DNA of 64,000 nucleotides from Gammaproteobacteria bacterium (lineage in GTDB: Bacteria > Pseudomonadota > Gammaproteobacteria > JABCZS01), in contig JAJFKJ010000063.1 in NCBI GenBank assembly GCA_021773275.1, forward strand, positions 50,604-114,603, read 5' to 3'. How positions within the stretch are numbered: position 1 is the stretch's first letter; every line of letters starts with the position of its first letter. Under the pieces are notes generated by a model. That model did not search any database and was not told the DNA's origin. It was given only the letters and a program-made list of their open reading frames with translations. Shown piece by piece: positions 63,439-64,000 of this stretch. Position numbers and translations under genes: made by a program.

Positions 63439-64000
63439 TTACAGAATGTATTGTGATAGATCTTCATCCGCGACATATTCACCTAGGTGTTTTTCAACAT
63501 AGGCTTCATCGACATCAACTGTTTCGCCTTTATGTTCCGTTGCATCATAGGAGATATTTTCCATTAAGCGCTCCATTACCGTATATAAACGTCTTGCGCC
63601 AATGTTTTCAGTTTTCTCGTTAATCTGATATGCAATCTCCGCAAGCCGATTGATTGCAGAGTCAAGGAAGTTGATGGTGACACCCTCGGTTTTCATCATT
63701 TCACGATACTGTAATGTTAGGGCTGCGCTTGGGTCGGTAAGAATACGTTTGAAATCTTCGGCTGTTAACGGTTTTAGTTCTACACGAATAGGTAAACGAC
63801 CTTGTAGCTCAGGAATTAAATCAGACGGTTTTGATAGGTGAAATGCACCAGAACATACGAATAGCACATGGTTACTACTTATCGTACCGTATTTTGTTGA
63901 AACTGTGCAGCCTTCGATAAGTGGTAGTAAATCGCGTTGTACACCTTCGCGCGAAACACCTGCGCCATGGCGATCATCACGAGATGTGATCTTGTCGATT
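63439..64000 (-). CDS. hslU: ATP-dependent protease ATPase subunit HslU, C-terminal part (cut by window edge)
   Basis: HslU is the AAA+ unfoldase of the HslUV protease. The frame is open from the right edge to the stop at 63439, about 187 residues. Visible: [16 protein letters not shown], the sensor region [31 protein letters not shown], and sensor-2 [16 protein letters not shown], with the terminal EDLSQYIL, which matches the E. coli EDLSRFIL tail that docks into HslV. The start lies outside the window. Confidence 0.97.
   Translation of the reverse strand, partial: IDKITSRDDRHGAGVSREGVQRDLLPLIEGCTVSTKYGTISSNHVLFVCSGAFHLSKPSDLIPELQGRLPIRVELKPLTAEDFKRILTDPSAALTLQYREMMKTEGVTINFLDSAINRLAEIAYQINEKTENIGARRLYTVMERLMENISYDATEHKGETVDVDEAYVEKHLGEYVADEDLSQYIL

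Overview
The window looks like chromosomal DNA of a gammaproteobacterium. The gene content (ubiE-ubiJ-ubiB with tatABC, hemX-hemD-hemC, an LPS heptose core pathway, SecB, Fis, an EnvC-type amidase activator, GroESL) and a compact run of tkt-gap-pgk-pyk-fba fit the Legionella/Coxiella side of the class (order Legionellales). That placement is an inference from gene content and order, not a phylogeny. Coding density is high, base composition is moderately AT-rich, and I see no rRNA, tRNA, CRISPR array, insertion sequence or prophage.

Layout. 1-2.1 kb: haem genes hemX (cut by the window edge), hemD and hemC. 2.1-2.8 kb: a PIN/AbrB toxin-antitoxin pair with a palindromic operator. 3-6 kb: an orphan small protein with its own promoter and terminator, a TPR-methyltransferase and a MidA-type methyltransferase. 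6.05-6.3 kb: a duplicated intergenic repeat, with a third inverted copy at 58.3 kb. 6.3-12.1 kb (minus strand): rho, trxA, a CtpA-like protease, envC and gpmI. 12.1-14.4 kb (plus strand): rhodanese, grxC, secB, gpsA. 14.4-15.5 kb: a winged-helix/ATPase/STAS-like regulator with a perfect 24-bp palindrome in front. 15.5-21 kb: trmL, hemB, a flavin disulfide reductase, elbB, a ferredoxin, coaD, mutM. 21-29.2 kb: a fatty acid desaturase, then the glycolytic and pentose-phosphate run. 29.3-41.8 kb (mostly minus strand): rpiA, a serA-like gene, a thioredoxin-like ferredoxin, purD, purH, fis, accC, accB, aroQ, dsbD and two orphan genes, one of them a 479-residue effector-like protein. 42-45.8 kb: groESL behind a CIRCE element, a polyprenol-kinase-like gene, ilvE. 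45.9-58.2 kb: an LPS core and surface glycan region (waaF, waaC, waaG, a fused multi-kinase gene, an epimerase, a membrane glycosyltransferase, hldE, hldD, waaA), interrupted by an intergenic locus that looks like a regulated small RNA and by an HTH gene. 58.3-64 kb: tatC, tatB, tatA and a HIT gene, three small secreted-protein genes, ubiB, ubiJ, ubiE and the end of hslU.

How the parts work together. hldE and hldD make ADP-heptose, WaaA adds Kdo to lipid A, WaaC and WaaF add heptoses, WaaG extends the core, and the kinase fusion probably phosphorylates it. The carbon genes form a nearly complete lower glycolytic block linked to ribose-5-phosphate and serine entry. The least explained items are the three-kinase fusion at 49.2-51.4 kb, the small-RNA-like locus at 53.9-54.15 kb, the orphan proteins at 3.1 and 40.3 kb, and the secreted-protein trio inserted between ubiB and tatABC.
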